Origin: Tanytarsus gracilentus
Lineage: Eukaryota; Arthropoda; Insecta; Diptera; Chironomidae
Reading direction: 5' to 3'
Assembly: GCA_038502055.1 (NCBI GenBank)
Contig: JAXRKN010000043.1
Location: 2,976,001 to 3,040,000, forward strand
DNA length: 64,000 nucleotides
Below the pieces are notes generated by a model, which saw nothing but the letters and a program-made list of their open reading frames with translations, did not search any database and was not told where the DNA came from. Position numbers and translations under genes: made by a program. This document shows positions 25,913-38,595 of this stretch, piece after piece. Every line of letters starts with the position of its first letter. Positions within the stretch are counted from its first letter, which is position 1.

Positions 25913-28900
25913 CAATTTAATTTTTTTACCCAACAATTTAAAATTAATTTCACAACTCTGCCATCATTATCTCAATATCCATCGTATAGTATCTCAATTT
26001 GAGTTTTGAAAACATAAATTTTTGTGATGCATGAGAGCATGCAGTAAAATAATTTTTGCCATTTTCACTCTCTATAACGAGAAGAAAGTTTGCTTTTGAA
26101 ATATTTTCATTCTTTACAAAGAGTGTCACAAACAGATGCTTTCAGCACTATTGTTACATGATTGTATGGACAGCGAGCATGAGTTTTCACTAAAATGAAT
26201 GAAGAAATCAGTGTTATGTTACTTCACATATGTGTAACAATGTATAACAGAAAGAATCATCGATGCGTTTGTTTTCAAAAGAGGAGAACAAAATTGAGGG
26301 ATAAGAAAATTAATTTTTAAAGTGAATTTAAAAAAAATTAAAAATTGAGTGTTAAAAGTTTTAAATAATTTTTATTTCAATTTTTTCACAAGTTTGTCAA
26401 AATTTTTGACTTCCCCTTAATTTAGTCTTCCATTCACCAGTTCGACAGTGTCTATTTTTACATTCAACACATCATCATCCCCATTCATTATCGTAAGATT
26501 AGATAAACAGAATCAAGCTGAAGCAGCATTCAAAGCACGTTGACCGAAAGGACCACCACGCTATCATCACGCCAAACAAAATATCGTCAACAACAACAGC
26601 CTGACAATGGAATAACAAATTCAGCAAAAAAGAGATAATTTTCGCTTCCAATGTCTATTTTGTAATTTAGCTAAGTGTTTCGGTAAACTTGACTTGGTAT
26701 AAATTTTTCATCAATTTGCCGGCCTTATTCTCACATTTCAGTGAAAATTTCACACAAAGAGAGAAAAGCCGCATAAACAAAGCAAAAAAAATCCAATCAT
26801 GACTCACACGGCAAAAATTATAATTTTGTTTATTTTAGTGGCATGCGATCAAATTAACATTTTAGAAAACGAACGAGATTATTATTTTGTTTATTCTCAA
26901 TCGCAGTGAACTTGAGAGAGAAATTAATTTATAATTTAAAAATAAAGATGACAAAGGTTTATTTTTTTCGCTTGTTTGTCCATCATCAGAAGCTTAAAAC
27001 CTCCACACTAAATATTTTTTTCATGGGGGTTTTCCCTGACTCGACCGAAAAGTGATTAATTTACTCTTTTGCTCCCCATTCAAACCATATTTTTTGGCGT
27101 GGAAAAAATTCATTTTAATACCAAATAAGTTACAGTGAATTCATTGAAGGTCGATCTCGTTTAAGGTAATTAAAAAAAATTATTCACAAAAATTGTTATG
27201 ACTACTGCAGTAGTGGTCGAGGAAGAAAACATTTAGATAAGTGTTAAAATAATTTTTTGAAATTTTATCGTAAAAAAATTATGTGTGTTAAGGTTTTTTT
27301 GGTCACTTTTGGTGTTTGTGGCAACTTTTTTACTTGCATTTGAGTTAAGAGCAGTTTGTAATCTTTATGGAGATGAATAATGAACATGAGAGTTACAAAG
27401 GGTGAACACTTTGTGGTTTTTTATAAATTAGACCATAAATTTATTATTTTAAAATTATTTAATGAATTATTTTTGAGTTCTAAATTTCTTTATCGAAAAT
27501 AGCAAATTCAAATCATAAGAGAAGAATTTTTTTCATGAATAAAAATGAGGTCTAAAAATTTTCAGCCAAAACTCCCATGAGATCTCTCAATAAAAAATAT
27601 TGAAATTCCCTCGAGAGTCAATTAAAGCTTCAGAGCAATTCACCTACCTTAAAATTCTTTCATGAGGTAGAAATCTATAAAACTTCTATTAGAGTTAATA
27701 ACCTCTTAAAAGGAAGATATTGATGAATCGTTTTAAGGAGGTAAAGCGTGTTGTCTGCGTGTGTTGTTAAACACGAATTAGAGAAACTTTGCTAAACAAA
27801 CTGTCTGTCATTAGCCATAAAAATTAACCCAAAAGTTTTTTTTTTGCTAAAATGAAAATCTTCAAGTTCGAGTTTCTTGTTCACGCGTGTGTAAAATTTA
27901 ATGCTCAAAGTTTTGAGGATTTGATAAAATTTAATGGGACTAGTTGAGGTTTTGCTGATTAATATAATTTGTATTCCAAGGGAATATAATTAAATTTTTT
28001 TAAAAAATTATTTATTTTTGAATATTTTACAATTTTTCACCCCTTGAATAATTTTTTTACTTTCAAACAGGAATAAATTTCCGACTTTGTCTGTCATGAA
28101 ATTATTTGCATAATAAATTGTTCCTGCAGTTTTTTAGTTGAACTTGCTGAAGGTGAACTCGAGTCACTAAAACTAAAACAACCGCGGATTTTAAACAGTT
28201 AAACAAGTCTTTAAAATCGCACCTTTAAAATAAATAATTTTTAAATATTTTACACCAAAATAATTGCGAAACAATGGTGAAGCATTAAAAAGCTGTTAAA
28301 TCAAATTTTGTCGCATTTCGATTAGAAAAACAATTCGTAAGAATTCTGAGAATGCTTTTGAAATATTTTTTTCTTCGTAAAACATTGTAAACATTTGCAA
28401 AGCTCATCGACTAATCTAATCCGATGTTCCTTGAGGCAGATCAACCTTAATGATCCGAAAATCTCAATGGTCAGCACGCTATTTATGGCTTTTTTGTTTA
28501 TAGTCGCTTTTTTTGCGGAATATCATTGAAATAATACAATCGCCGCAGAAATGTTTTGTCTTCTGTGTTCACACTGCAGATTATTCGAATCAGTGACTTT
28601 ATATGGAGAAAAAGCTCAGCAGTGACTACATATAGAAATTTGTGGCTTTTGTGTCTGCGCTTCGTGACATGTAGAAAGCATTAAAGAGTTAATCTCAATA
28701 TTTTACTGCAGTTTTATAATCTCAAGTCGGTGTTTTTTTTGAATTCATGGACGAGTAAAAAAAGCAAAAATTAGTAAAGACAAAAAAATTGGAAGATTTT
28801 AATTTAGATTTGAAATTTTGTTATGTAAAAATTTCAATTTTGTTTTAAAATGTAAAATCCAAGAAATGTTCTTAAAAATTTAAATTCCAGGAAATCCCGT

Positions 28901-30006
28901 CATTACGCGAAAACTTAATCAAAATTTTCTCTCATGAGCCAAAAAAATTAAGAAAAATGTATGAAAGCTTAAAATTGCATTTTGATGAGTTAATTTTCTC
29001 TTTCTGATGTCGAATTTAAATTACTCAATTTTAGTCACATCCGACATTTTTTGCTCATCCACCTTCTTATTTTCCTCCGCTTGTTCGCAGCTTTCCACAT
29101 TGTGTTTAAAGAGAGCGAAAAAGAACTTCGAAGAAAACCAAAGTCTTACATTAATCATGATGAGTTTGTTAAACATGAATAAAGAGAGTCTAACGCTCTT
29201 AAAAAAATCCATGGGAGCTCTTGAAAAATTAAATTTTCATTTCACTTTTTTAAAGCAATGATCTCAGGAAATTTGAGAAGTTTGTTAAGAAAAAAGTTCA
29301 AAGAGATTTTTGAGAGTGTCAAGAAATTTTTTGTCGCATATTTTCATCAAAGGAAAAGTATTTTAATTAATGTAAATTTAGTAGAAAATTTCAAGTGATA
29401 ATTTTTAAATTCTCGGAAATTTTTGAAGGCAGCAAATTTTTACAATTTTACCTTTAATTTTTTCACTTTAAAGATGAAAATATTTTCAAAGGAAATCCAT
29501 TAACAGTTCCTAAATTTTCCATGAAAACGGAATAAATTTAATCGAGCATTAGGGAAAGTATTTAAGTACCTTATTGCCATAATACACACTTAAATCTCAG
29601 TCAATGTATTTCTCATGTAAATTTCCTTTCTCACTCACCGCAGCCTTAAGATGGTCGGTTGCTTTTGTATCCTCGAAAAAATCTTCTCTATGATCCTATC
29701 TTGCTTTGCTAAAGCATCTTTGTGTGTAGAAAAGTGAAAAGGTATCAAAAAGGAAATTGAAGAATTTTTTGCTCTTCTTTAATAGCTTGGTGAATAGACG
29801 AGAGTGTCTTTGTATGAAAGCTTTACCTATTTAATACCCGATTTCCGAGAAAATTTCACCTTCTGAGGTCCACAGCTATTTTAATGGTATTTAGCTGCTG
29901 GAAAGGAATTTTGAAATGGATAAATTTGTAATTTTAATGAATTTAATGAGAAATATTTATCCAAGCGTAGAAAATTAATTCAAGGGATGGGAAGCTAATT
30001 ATTTTC

Positions 30007-30110
30007 TAGAGTTGGCAAGTAAGGTGAATTTCTGCGAAATATTAGATGAGTTCCTATAAAGTTTTATCTGAAATTATAGGAAACATTCTTCACCTAAATT
30101 GCCAACTCTA
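30007..30110 (+). mobile_element. MITE with about 22-bp terminal inverted repeats and TA flanks, copy 1
   Basis: The element begins TAGAGTTGGCAAGTAAGGTG and ends with the near-perfect reverse complement (CACCTAAATTGCCAACTCTA), giving imperfect 22-bp terminal inverted repeats around a 60-bp AT-rich core. Each end has a TA dinucleotide, consistent with the TA target of Tc1/mariner-type transposases. No ORF. A diverged second copy lies inverted at 53812-53909, and the shared core (TATTAGA and TTCCTATAAA words) shows the two are one family rather than chance hairpins. Confidence 0.7.
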
Positions 30111-31590
30111 AAATTTGTCAATTGATGAGTAAAACTCAAAAAAGCTCATCATAATTTCAGGTTTGATTTGAAGCTTTTAAAACTAATTTTTATGCTCCAT
30201 AATTTTTAGAAAAATATTTACTTAAACCTTTGAATATCCTCAACTGTTATTACACATTAAAGAACATCCATTTAAAATTTTCCACACATAATTGTCTTCT
30301 CTTAAAAATTATATTTTAACGCTAATAAAAAAACCGCACTAAAATTTTCTCTCATTTTAAAAACCACACTCGTAACCAACTCAAGTGCATTTCTCATTTA
30401 AGCACTCAACCGCAAACTTCATTTTTGTCTGCAAACTTTTAAGTAAGATTTATTGCCTTTCTTTTATTTAAATTTTTCAATAGAATTCAATAAATTTTCT
30501 CTCGAGCACCTCAGCGATAAGTTTTAATAACTTATAAATTCGCAACGGCATTGACATTCTATAAACTGCTAAACTGAGAATGAAAGAACTTTTTGTCTCT
30601 TCTTTATTTTATTTCAAAGATTTAAAGAAAATCTTGTTCACAAATCTTAAAGCGATAACTTGAAGATTACAAACGCATGAAAATTCAGTAATTAATTAGC
30701 AAAGTTTTTAACGACTAATTATTCTCAATAATTAATGTTTTAGCCCACTTTTACCATAAAAACAATAAAACCCAAGATCTCATTTTTATTACACAGTGGA
30801 CAAACTTCTTTTATTGCCAATATTTTTTCATTCTTCGCCTCTTCCTTAAACAATTTGCATTAGAGCCGTAAATTTATGAGTTTGTTCACCTCTTCTTATC
30901 ACTGTTTTTATGCGGCTCGCTTAATTCCTTTGACGATCGATGAAAGAGAAAATTCAATTTGTTGACTTTGGTGTGAGGTGCTTTATGACTTTGATGTCTC
31001 AACTTAAATGAAATTTTATTACCATAATTAATAAATGTTCAATGAAAACCGAAACTTATGAAAAGCTCTGCAAAGCTTTGAAGTTGAAAGCTTTTTTTAC
31101 TGCGCATGAGCTGATGAAAATCTAGCGTTACTCTTCACTCTTACTATCGAAAACATAAGCACGTGGATTTTTGTTGATAAATTTCAGCTGAAAAATTATG
31201 ATGAAAAATTTTTGCGCCTGAAAATTATGCAAAAAAAGCTTTTTATTTTCTACTAAAATTTTATTTTTATTTTTCAAATGCTACAAAAAAATTAAAGAGG
31301 GAAGGAAATTTTTATTTCTTAATTAAAATCTAAATTTTTCATTGAGAGAAAAATACGCACGATATTTTTAGCTGTTTTTAAAAAGTCATCGTGCATTTAA
31401 ATAGATCACGTTAAAGTTTGACAAAATATTTTCTCGCATTAATTTAAAAAGTTCATAAAATTGAGTGTCATTCTGGATCAAGCTGACACTTTGAGGTTAT
31501 TTAATTTAAAATTTCCTCAATTAATTTCCATACATCAAATAATTTTTTTCACATAGTGACGTTAAAATTAAACATTTACACTTAATATCC

Positions 31591-34500
31591 TTACAAGCTA
31601 TTTTCGATATTTACAAATTCATCAAACAGCTCACACTCGCCGATATTTTCGCCCTCATAACGTGAAAAGTCTTGACTATTAAAGTTTGCAAGTTGAGCAG
31701 CTTTTATGACTTGCGAGGACGATGATGTTTGTTGAACATTATTCGTCATCAATCGATTGTTAATGTTGTTGAAACTCGAGATTTGTATGCCTTGTAGACA
31801 TCCCAAGAATGGCTTATGAAAATGGCTCATTGTGCGATTTGATATAGAAAGGTTTTGTGGAAATCCGCCTGAGGAAGGGACAAAGATAAAATTATGAAAA
31901 ATTGGTTGACATAGTAAAGTGTGGGTTGGACACAGTAAAAATTGTAAAGCAAATATTTAAATGACATTTTTATGAGGAAAAAGGTTTAAAAGTTTTCCTT
32001 TTTATTTTTGGATTTTAATCTCGAAATTTAAAACTAGGATTAAATTTTTAATCAAACTTAATTTAAACTAAAAAAATTGAAGAAGTTCTAAAAATTTTGT
32101 TCTAAAATTTTTGTTCTTCGTAAATGTTTTAAGTCAATTTCCTGCTTACCTAACCAAAATGAATCCCCGAGAAGATCCAAATTACCAACATCACCCTTAT
32201 GGTCTTCATCGTAGACATTTTTGCGGTCGATTATCATCGAAACTTGACCCGCTTCATCGGCATCCAATCTGATGTTATGCCATGCGCCATCCGTCAAATA
32301 TCCGCCCCGCGGCACATCGTATCTATCATTCTTGAAGCTCAAAAGATTACTGACAACCTTCAGCAAACCATTTTCGAGACCCAAACCGAGATAATTGCCA
32401 CTATTGTCATTCCACAGCAACATTCCATTAACATTGATCGTTGAGAAATTAAGTGAGATTTGCAATGATTTGCGATTATTGTATTGCGATGAGATTCCAT
32501 TTCGCTTATCTTTGTGCGTGTAGCGTTGACTCGGAATTATCATGTAGCTTTTGCCATTAAAGCTCGGCAACGAAAATTTATTTGTTGCAATTTCACAGAA
32601 ATATCCGGTCCAGCCATTCGGACAGCTACACTCGCCATTCGGCATGCATTTACCATCGTTTTTGCATTTAATGACGTGACACGATTCTGGAATTTCACAG
32701 TGAATTCCTTTCGCCGTTTCAGGACATTTACAATGAGGATTTTGACTGTCATCGAGATAACAATTGCCACCTTGATCGCACGCGTCACCGCCGCAAGCTA
32801 AAAAGTAGAAATTCAAGATATTTAAGTCAAAAGAAAATCTCTTTTATCACCCACCTGTTCCATCGCAATCGACAATGTTCCTCGACTCGACAATTGTCTG
32901 CTCGTTCAGCACATAACGATGACCATTCAGATAAAATTGTCGTACGCATCCTTTGAATGGAACCGGAAAGCCTAAAATTGAGTTATGTGGCAATTTGGAG
33001 ATGTCAGGTAGACCGCCAATGTAAATCAATGTGTTTGAGCTGTGATAAAAGACCGAATTAGGCTGCAGGACGTTCGATGAGCTGCTTCCTTCCACCCACA
33101 AACTCAATCGTCGACCATTCTGCGATAATCTAATTTTGTGCCATTCACCGATTGCTAAAATCCTATTGCTGCGCACAATTGACAATTGGCTCTGCTGACC
33201 CGCAATTCTGAACTCAATTACACCGCCATTCAGTGACAGACTAATGAAGCCGTTGTCCTCACTCTCATCGAAATTTCCGAGAAACATTAATAATCCACTT
33301 TCGCTAAGTGGCCGCAGCTGGAATTCGAGAGAAAATAATTGTGCTTTACGCTGATGCTCCATTAGATTTCGTGCCATTAATTTTGATGAGGAGTCATAGC
33401 CGAACATGTCAATGTCATGATGCATACGCATTTGTTGTCTAAAGCGATCTCTCGGTATGATGTTGGCTTGCGAGTGGTTGTGCCAATTGATGGCGAAATA
33501 CGAACGTTTTCCACTCAGCGAGACGTCACTCAAGTACTTGATGTTGACATCACAATATTTGCCCATCCATCCAAGTGGACAATCGCATTCATAGCCATTG
33601 ATGAGGGGAACGCAGAATGAGTCTTTCGAGCATTTACTCTCATCGCAGGGATTCGTTTTTTGTGAGCAGAGAGTGCCGAACCATCCGTCGGGGCAAATGC
33701 ATGTGTAAGTGGCTCCATGCTGTAGACACGCTCCATTGTTGTGACATGAGTGACGATGACATTCACGAGTTCCACATTGACCGATGCTTCTTCCCGTGAC
33801 GCCTTTTGTCTCGTGCAGCGGAATGACCAGGGAGCCGCTTTTGAGCTGTAAATCATAGATGCAACCCTGAAAGCCCGAATGCAATGGTAAGTCATGCGGA
33901 AGCGTCGAAAAGTTCATCGATGAATGTCCTCCAATGTAGAGAACTGGAACGACATCGAGACGTGACACATCGCCCGGCGAATTTCCTGTGACATTTAATT
34001 TTCCATCGATATAGAGCGAAGCAGTTCGGCCCTGTCGCACGACCTGTACGTGATAGGAAATTATTTCGTCTTCGGCATCTTGAAAAGCTAGAGGTTTTTG
34101 AGTGAAAATTCTTCTTGGTCCATTTCCGAGATTCCATGTGAGCATAATGTAACCTTGAATGAAGCTCACGGCGAGATGATCGCTCTTCTCATCGTGCTTT
34201 CCACCTTGACCGATGAAGGCGAGCAGCGATATTTGTGATGATGTTGCCGGAGCAACTCTAAAGCTTAAATCGAGCATCGTTTCGAGTGGGATTGGGACTG
34301 GATATGAAATGTACGAGGAAAGTCCATTAACTGTGCCCGAAAATGAAGGTTGATCAATTTCTAAACCTAAAAAGTGTTGGTGTGATAAATTGCCTAATAA
34401 AAAATCAAAACTTTCTTACTATGTTCACAGTAGTGACCGTGCTTTCCAATCGGACACAAGCACAAATATCCAGAACCTGGAAATTCAACACCTGTAAAAT

Positions 34501-37500
34501 AAAAACATTATAATTCAATATTGACATAATAAAATCTTTACTTACACGTGCCACCATATTGACATGGATTATTATCGCAAACTGAGTTTTCACACGAAGC
34601 GCCTAAATAGCCGGTCGGACATTTACACTGCCATCGGTGCTCAAGCATGTTATCATAATTGCTTATGTCATTATCCAGTTCATGATATAATCGCTCTTCA
34701 CATGTACCGCCATTTCGACATGGATTTGATAGGCATGCAAGCGAGCCACACTCACTAATGCCAAATCCATCATATGCATCTCTGTGGAGTGAGAAAGTCA
34801 TTAATCATAAAGCCATTAAAGCAAGTATAGCTCCGCTATGAATTAATTTAAGATTCGATAAAAATCACTTTCTTTTAAATTTGAACCAATTTCTTAATTT
34901 TGAAAAAGCCCTAAAAAATATTCTATGAACCTCTTACCTAAAAATCTCCTTCCAATTGTCATTCATTCGTAAGCTATGCAAGCAGCCCGTAAATCCTTGT
35001 CCACCTGGTAATTCACTCATCAGCACGACGGGTGTTTGTGGTGAGCCGCCCAAATGCAACCAAATATTTTGAATCATCTTGTCACTCTTTCCCAAACTCT
35101 TCATACCCAACCATGTCGGTTGATCGCCCGACATTGCGAGCGTGTCATTGATGCGCAACGATGCATTGCAATGTGAATGGTTTCGACTAAAGTCGAGTGC
35201 CACTTGAATTGTAAACTCATGACCGGTGTTTATTGGTGCTTCAAGTTCACTGAGTAACATCGTTTGTAGGCCACACGAAAATTGAAATTGCAGCATTCCT
35301 TTGTGGAGGAAGAGTGCTGTGTAATGGCCGCCCTTTGATCCTTGTGCGATTGCCAATAAAATCAGACCATCTGTTGCACGTGTTCTGGCTTTGAGTTCAA
35401 TGTTTATAGGCAGAATGCTGTCGAGTGGTTTTATATCGAAGTCAGGATGATTATCAGCGTAGATTAAGTGACTCAAGTACGAGTCACCGCCAAATGCGGC
35501 ATTTCGGATTTTTATCAATGTTTTGCAGTTGGGATCTTGTCTGTCAAAACGACAAACACACTTGGGACCTTCTGATGTGATGACACATGAGCCGCCATTA
35601 AAGCACTGTAGCTGCCGACAATCCGTGACATTTCCAACGTCTGATGGTTTCAGAGTAAACATGTCATCCGTTGTGCTGGGCGGAATGAAACTTGACGACA
35701 TTGTTGACGATTGTGACTTCTGTAAAATTAAATAATACTCAAAAAGAAATATTTCTACATTCAATTACCAACCTCAGTTGTTTCTGTTGAACTAACACCC
35801 TCGTTCAAAGTGGTTGCATCACTTGTCATTATCATTACTGTCGTCGGAGACGATGAAGATTGTGTAATACTTTCCGAAGTAGTGCTCGCTATAGTCGATG
35901 ACTTCAAAATTTCCGTCGATATTGAAGCTTCAATGGTGCTCTGCACACTTGACACAGATTCGCTTGCTTCTTTTTCAGTTATATCATCAGCAGCTTCCGA
36001 TGAAAGTATTAATGGTAAAGCTGTTGAAGTTTGTTCCTCAACTGAGGTTGAAGAAGTTATAATGGTCGTAGATTGCGTGCTAGGATCAGTTGATTGAGCA
36101 GAAGAAGCTGTAAAACTTGTTGCTTCGGAATGAAATGTTGATGAAGTCCCTTCTGATTCCATTGTGGCAGTAGCTGTCGTCTGTGACTCGGTCGTTGAAG
36201 ATTTAATGGGGGTCGAGCGAGTCGTCTCAGGTGGACAGGGCGGTCGAAGTTTTGTGGTTTTAGAAGTTCCTGATTTTGCCGTTGTCATGAGGCTAGACGA
36301 TAATGCTTCGGTTGACGTTGATGAAGGTGTCGACTCCATTTCACTCGACGATGATGCATCATTTTCATTTGTGGTCGATCCAAGCAATTCCTCAGTGGTT
36401 TTCAAATCGAGAATTTCAATCGTTGAGTATGAACCATCCATATTTGACGTTGTTGGCACTGACTGAGTGATTGTAGATGTATAAATTGAAGACAAGTCCT
36501 CGGTAATAACTTTGGTGGTTGTTGAACTCACAAGCGATGTACTCGATAGAAGGGTTGATGAGTCTACAGAGATTGTTGTGGCTTCTGGCGTTGTCATTTT
36601 CATCGTGACTTGCTCTGTGGCTGTGTAGTTACAGTCGAGTTCCCCATTGGGCAATTGGAGACATTCGCAAAACATGCCTCGAAAATCATTTCGACATGAA
36701 CATGTAAAGTCATCGACGCCATCAACACACGCACCGCCATTCGAGCAACTAAACGAGAGAACTGAATGTCATTTGAAGCATAAAGAGGTAAAATATGGAT
36801 CTCACCGGGGTCCGATTTGGCATTCGTCGTATTGATATTCACACTTTTCTCCATGGAAATCAGGAACGCAATAACAAACCCTATGAAAATGGAAAAATGT
36901 GTACATTTAGAGGAGCGACAAAATATTTTATGGAAGTTTATTTAGGAGGAATTTCTTTAGTGCAAACAGAATGTTTGGATTTGAGCAATAAATCAAGTTT
37001 TACTTATTTCACACTCAATGTCTTTGGGTCTAAATATCAACTTACGGTGAACCTTCCTCCATTAAACAGAGAGCTGAATTTTTACACGGCGAGTCATTGC
37101 AAACTTGAATGTCCTCCTCACAATTTGATCCAGTGAAGCCGACCGGACAAATACACGCATATGCCGCAATTTTATCCAAACAAATCGCTCCATTTTGGCA
37201 TGGCGAACTTTCACATTCGTCTATTTCTATGCTACAAAATCGTCCTTTCCATCCCGCAGCACAATCGCATGTGAAGTCTAGTCCTCGTCCCTCTATACAT
37301 TGGCCACCGTTGTGACATTTGTTTCCACTTCCTGTTGACATAGAAGAGATGAAAAAAAATCGAGAGCATGTTCATTCCTCGGGCACATATAGTGAATGTA
37401 TTTTAGATTAAATATTTAAACAAATGATTAACACATACCGGTATTGCACACGGCTATGTCCAGATCACAATGTAAACCCGCATAGCCGGGCGTACATGTA

Positions 37501-38537
37501 CAGACATATCCGTTCTCTCTATCGTCGCATGTGCCTCCATTTTGACATGGATTCGATAAGCATTCATCCAAATTTTCCTCACAATTTACACCTGCACGGT
37601 CGAGTGACGATGACGACGATGATGACATACATGAGAGTGAGTGAGAGGAAGGGACGAAGGGAAATGTGGAATGAGAAAAATAAATAAATTGTGAGGGAAA
37701 TGTCTCGGAAATGAAATTCATATTTTACATACCGCTGAATCCTTCGGCACAGCTACAATTCTGGTATCAGAGGAGAATTTTTTCATTCAAATTTAAATTT
37801 TTTTAAATTTTTGTTTAACTCACGTATTGAGCAACTCCATCAATGCAAGTGCCACCATTGAGACACGGTGTACTCCAACATTCGTCCCAATTTGTTTGGC
37901 ATTGTTTTCCAGTGTAGCCGTCAATGCAGTAACAGTTATAAGTTCTAGGAATGAAATTTAATTAATTGTTGAAAATTACAACAAACTTTTTTAATTTAAA
38001 TTCAATTTCAACAGTTTAATTCCAAGAAAAAAATGGAGGGTTGGCGTGATAAAATTAAAGAATTTACATAATGCGTGGTGAATTTCTTAAATTAAATTTT
38101 ATAAATTTCTTACTGTCTCTATTTTAAAATTAAAAATTAATTTTAGTTATATTAGGATACTCCGTAATCTTTTAAATAGACAGATCAGTTTCTTGAATAA
38201 TTAACGTTTTCAATCCACACAAAGATTGAGGTCAAAGGCTGTCTAAATTAACTCCAACTCACCCATTTATCTCATCAATACACACACCAAATACGCAAGG
38301 ATTACTCGAGCAGCCGCCGAGTGTCGTGTCGATGCCATTGATGCTATTAATTAAAGTGACTAACACTAAACAACTAATCAATATGTAATTGCATAATTTA
38401 ACTAAATCAAACTGTCGACAATGTTTGCAATTTAATCGTCTATGTTTAAGTTTTGTTGATTCACAGCATTGTGATGATGGCTGATGTGATTTGTTTGATA
38501 GAGTGTCGATGTGAGCAAAAGGATTTTCTGATTTCAT
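31591..38537 (-). CDS. eys: Eyes shut / spacemaker: secreted EGF and laminin-G matrix protein, complete coding region
   Basis: Thirteen coding exons (minus): 38537-38263, 37944-37824, 37760-37733, 37591-37439, 37331-37046, 36880-36806, 36748-35773, 35719-34938, 34781-34546, 34491-34420, 34366-32855, 32797-32150, 31868-31591. All phases match, giving 1814 codons (1813 residues). Order: about 37 polar residues, a hydrophobic secretion segment (LCNYILISCLVLVTLINSI), EGF1-7 to about residue 345, a Ser/Thr-rich mucin-like block to about 660, EGF8, LamG1, EGF9-10, LamG2, EGF11-12, LamG3, EGF13-14, LamG4, then stop. There is no transmembrane segment and no Crumbs-type ERLI tail, which separates it from crumbs. 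Domain order and EGF sequences (CSSNPCVFGVC, NWDECWSTPC) fit dipteran Eys. In Drosophila, Eys is secreted apically, opens the inter-rhabdomeral space and protects chordotonal organs. C-x-S-x-P-C O-glucosylation sites occur in EGF1, 2, 3, 5 and 9. LamG3 carries an extra His/Met-rich insert (about residues 1290-1335). Exon 3 has only 28 bases. The donor of exon 7 is GTTGGT, unusual but required by phase. Confidence 0.88.
35810..36620 (-). other. eys: Mucin-like Ser/Thr-rich segment of eys
   Basis: Most of eys exon 7 codes for about 270 residues dominated by Ser and Thr (for example TSSTFHSEATSFTASSAQ) with scattered Glu and Pro and a lone Cys in RPPCPPETTRS. Such a stretch between EGF7 and EGF8 is expected to be heavily O-glycosylated and extended. 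The same composition makes the opposite strand look open (35810-36097 and 36164-36466), which is an artefact. Confidence 0.8.
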
Positions 38538-38595
38538 GATGAAAATCCAATTTTGTGCTGGCTTCGAGTTGATAACGGAAGTCTGGTGTTCATAT
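38538..38595 (-). other. eys: eys 5' UTR part of coding exon 1, with upstream acceptor
   Basis: Upstream of the ATG on the minus strand the sequence reaches a pyrimidine-rich acceptor (TTTTCTCTTTTCAG ending at plus 38596). The one ATG between that site and the chosen start (in ATATGAAC) opens a 20-codon frame closed by a TGA that overlaps the chosen start. So eys has at least one more, non-coding, 5' exon further right, not located. Confidence 0.55.

Larger units (their letters stand above)
25166..31590. other. Intergenic region between the SVWC gene and eys
   Basis: No supported gene. It contains two further tRNA-like fragments (25708-25910), a MITE (30007-30110) and a CACCCCTTG-type motif at 28038-28046. 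The stretch at about 26430-26640 is less AT-rich than its surroundings (many CAA, ACC and CATCAT words) but has no sustained ORF. TTTATT at 31311-31316 could be the eys polyadenylation hexamer read on the minus strand, 275 bases past the stop, but this is weak. Confidence 0.5.

Noticed and set aside
35523..36466. Plus-strand open frames opposite eys (including 35810-36097 and 36164-36466)
   Set aside because: They are shadows: Ser/Thr codons on the minus strand rarely give stops when read in reverse. Products are Val/Asp-rich without features.
31591..38537. Crumbs (crb), another apical EGF/laminin-G protein
   Set aside because: No transmembrane helix or ERLI cytoplasmic tail follows LamG4, the EGF number is far below Crumbs, and a mucin-like block between EGF7 and EGF8 fits Eys.
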